64,000 nt of DNA from NCBI RefSeq assembly GCF_037038585.1, contig NC_092520.1:10228501-10292500 (forward strand), in the 5' to 3' direction. Source of the DNA: Patagioenas fasciata. Taxonomy: Eukaryota > Chordata > Aves > Columbiformes > Columbidae. A model generated the notes under the pieces. It was not told the DNA's origin and did not search any database. It saw only the letters and a program-made list of their open reading frames with translations. The position numbers were made by a program, and so were the translations under genes. How positions within the stretch are numbered: position 1 is the first letter of the stretch; the number at the start of each line of letters is the position of its first letter. Shown piece after piece: positions 60,831 through 64,000 of the stretch.

Positions 60831-63800
60831 CAGAAGGTTTTCTTGCTTTGGAAACAGCAAATATTTTAAAGAATACAGAACATATCTGCACAAAAATCAG
60901 TACCAAGCTTAACAAAATAACATTAACACTTAATTCAGTCCATTTTTCAGGTCAAGATCAACAAATTTTCCTAGAAACTTCACTTCTATTTAGGAGCCTG
61001 CGTCTCTACTGAAACCAAGGTCTGTTAGGTACTTCAATAGCTGTGAGGATCTGGCCCACAATGTGTACAACAACATATGTATGAACTTCAGTCTCTTCTG
61101 ATTCTGTTAAGTTGGCTGAATGTGATTAAGTGCTCTGGGGTTTATTCCAGAAAATTTGAAAATATATGTTCAGAATAAGTTTTGGGGTGGAATATTTTTA
61201 ATATAAGTAAAACAAACCTATGACTCATAAGAACATGACTTTGTTCTTAAAACAATCTGAAAAACAACAATTTTTTTAAAGTACATTGAAAGGTAAATCT
61301 TATCTTATGAAGGAAGGAAGGAAGAACTTCTGGTGACTCAGGAAAACAAGTGGTATAACTGGATTACCATCACAGAGACCACAGGATCACAGATGAACTA
61401 AGTAATTGTACTCCTATGATGATTTTTTTTTAATTATTTTTTTTAGCAAAATATCTACCAACTGAACAGGAAAAACTTCTTATTTTCTTTCAATTTATTT
61501 TTCCGCTGTGGGATAAACTGATAATAATTATTAACAGACAGATATAATACATTTATTGTTATTTATTCTGTCTCACTATGGAAAAATTCCTCATTGCCAG
61601 GCCTACACAAAATTAACAGTGCTTAAACAGTTGATGTACTGATGCCACTGACAATTGTCCTGACCAGGACTGTCTCTACTTCCTTGTGCTCATCCATCTT
61701 TCTGTCTAAATTTGTTTCATATCTCATTCAAATAGGAAGGCTTTTGAGGCAGGAAGTCTTTCTCCAAAATATTGCCTTAACCCCTCAGTAATATTCCACA
61801 GAAATATGGTCAGTACATTAATAAGACTGAGAGTGTTAAAGTAATGCTGTTGCAAGGAACTTCTGATCCTTCACTTATTTCTATTACTTTGCAAATGGAA
61901 GAATCTGTAAGGAAAATGCTTTCTTTCACCACCACAGTTAAAAGTATATAAGACCACTGGCAGTGAAAATACGTATGAAGCAGTGAGAATCAGACAACTG
62001 GATTTGGGCTGTCATCTGGTTTTGTGACCTTGGACATGGGAACCACCAAGGATTCAGCTTGCCCACCTGGGGAATCATCCCTGTTGCTCTGGTACTGGAG
62101 TTTAGAGGCCATGTTAGGCTCAGCACTGTACAAGAACATGAAAAGCACTGTCTCCAGTTTGAATATCTTACCATTCAAACAGCCAAAAGAGACAAAGAGC
62201 AGGAGAGGAAACACCACCAGTTTTATTTCACATTGGTAATGAATCATCAAGACCTTGGATTTTCCAAATGATACCCAACCAGAACAGTAACCTGGATGCA
62301 GATCTCCTTACCTAATATGACTTTCATTTTCCTCCCTGCTGTGATCAGGCCTGATGGAAAAGCCATTACTACACAAATTGTGCCTGAACAAAATGTCATA
62401 GGATTTTTAAACTCAGCTGTGGCAATGCTTCCTGGGTGATGTAAATCAGGTGCCAAGTGCTTCCCCATGTGTTACGCTTTTCATGGCAAGCTCTGTTTCC
62501 TATGATACGTGAGCATCAAGTAATTCTAATGAGATGCTGAAACAGTTCAGCTAGACATTGAAAATATGGTGCCTCATGAAAGATATTATAGCCTCAGAAG
62601 TCAGTCTGAAAGAAAAATCAGGGTCAATCACATATAACTCCCACCAAGCTCCAAGGCCATCTAAAATAAAATTAAGCTGTTTGACAGGAAATACACCATT
62701 TCTTTTAAAATTATTATAATTTTGGTCAATCTGGATCAACAATAAATGTTCTGTTTCATTTCTTCTAACAGAAAATCAAAATTAAAAAAAAAAAAAAAAG
62801 AAACTTTACCATAGAGTATAGACGTTTGAGGAAAAGCTGTTCCACAGTGTATTTCAAAGATATTGAAATTTGTAAGAATTCATTTTCTGTCAAAAACCTG
62901 TCAATGGGAAATTCACAGCCAGGTCTAATTGGCTTACAGAACTGAATCTCTTCAGTGTTCCAGATACTACACTCTTTGTTTGTAAGTGTTATAAGTGTAC
63001 AATCTGTTAACCTGAGGCTTGTTATAAAGCTGAGAATAGGTTTAATTACGGTAGTGAAAAATAGTAGGTCTTGCAATGAATATTAATTGCATTAACTCTT
63101 TTCCAGTCAAATAAATGTTGCTCTGGCACAAATGCCATGGATTCATCATGTATCAAGACAGAGTGGCTTTGTGAAACCATGCAGAAAGCAATGTGTTGTC
63201 CAAAATGAGAGGAAATATTAAACCAGCAAGGCCACTTAGCAAAATTTTACATTCTTAAAATTTAGACAAAAACCATCCTGGTAGTCCAAATGTGATAGTG
63301 ACTGAGTTGTCCAGTTGGGAAAACTGCAACTGTATGTCATGAGCTCAAGGGAGATTTGATGAAAATAGCAGCTTTGCTTCAAGACACTCATACAGATATA
63401 GCAGTGGAGCTCTTGTCATGATCATTGCTGATTAAACTCAATTAATCATTCATAGTGAATTTCCCTCTTGTGCAAGAGGTTTGATGAGGTATGTATATTT
63501 AATTTGAGCTATACTGTGGGAATAATGAACACTCCTTGATGGAAAAATAAGTTGTCTTCTACTAAGCTCCTTTGCATCACATATTAAGATGAATTTCCTC
63601 TGATCTGTCTTTCTGTGGAAAACCTGTACATGCATAAAGGTACACATCTGGCACTAAGGGAAAGGGACTGGAAAGCTGGGAAAGTTACTTTACATCATTT
63701 CCTTAAGGATGAGATGTGAGGTTCACAGTGGAAAAGCATCTCCATGCTTTCTGTATGGAACTGGACTCCTTATGGACATTTGGTTCTTGAACTGTGGCAT

Positions 63801-64000
63801 TTCAATAGCAATATGACTAAAACTGTCACAGCAAGAGAAAGTTTCCACTGACAGGCCAGTTTCTGCTTTTAGGTCATGTCTGTGACACAAGGAGAAAGAT
63901 ACAGGGACTTTAGGGCTTGCACACATGAATGGACAAGGTGAGGACTTATGTAGCTTGACTATGAGGAGTTTCACTTTCAAGTGAAAATTAATTCAGAAAC
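60831..64000 (-). other. GRM5: GRM5 intron, upstream side of the exon
   Basis: No coding exon or transposon is recognised here. The stretch holds simple A/T runs (a 17-A run near 62785-62801), a short GAAG run near 61310-61325 and chance ORFs of up to about 100 codons. The large N-terminal GRM5 exon expected upstream is not present, so the intron continues past the right edge. Confidence 0.75.

Overview
The window looks like bird genomic DNA. It is AT-rich, has no bacterial-style gene packing, and carries many 5'-truncated CR1 LINE copies, several ending in the ATTCTATG-type repeats typical of avian CR1. It also has one complete avian ERVL-like solo LTR and the head of a second. No species can be named from the sequence alone.

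Only one protein-coding segment is recognised with confidence: a 250-bp exon on the minus strand at 60540-60789. It encodes part of the ligand-binding domain of metabotropic glutamate receptor 5 (GRM5). The exon has a clean acceptor and donor, and its phases match mGluR5 residues from about Gly221 to Ser304. The window therefore appears to lie inside GRM5, transcribed right to left. Positions 60790-64000 are the 3' end of the preceding intron, and 1-60539 belong to the following intron. No other GRM5 exon was found.

Layout. 1-5 kb: apparently unique intron. 5-25 kb: repeat-rich, with CR1 copies at 5.0, 7.6, 10.0, 14.4, 16.4, 22.1 and 24.1 kb, the solo LTR at 9.0-9.6 kb and an LTR head at 21.4 kb. 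25-35 kb: mostly unique, with a 160-bp purine tract at 27.1 kb, a CR1 tail at 30.1 kb and a perfect 20-bp hairpin at 34.96 kb. 35.57-36.84 kb: the longest CR1 copy, with recognisable reverse transcriptase motifs and two frameshifts. 37-44 kb: mostly unique, with a candidate spliced reading frame on the plus strand (37378-39674). 44.4-44.9 kb: a CR1 copy followed by an AAC/AAAC tract. 45-64 kb: nearly free of recognisable transposons apart from a CR1 tail at 54.5 kb, with the GRM5 exon at 60.6 kb.

Several splice-flanked open segments in the intron (30.6, 34.2, 37.4/39.6, 50.2 and 57.1 kb) could be exons of an unrecognised nested transcript. They are reported at low confidence because open segments of this size also occur by chance in a window of this length.
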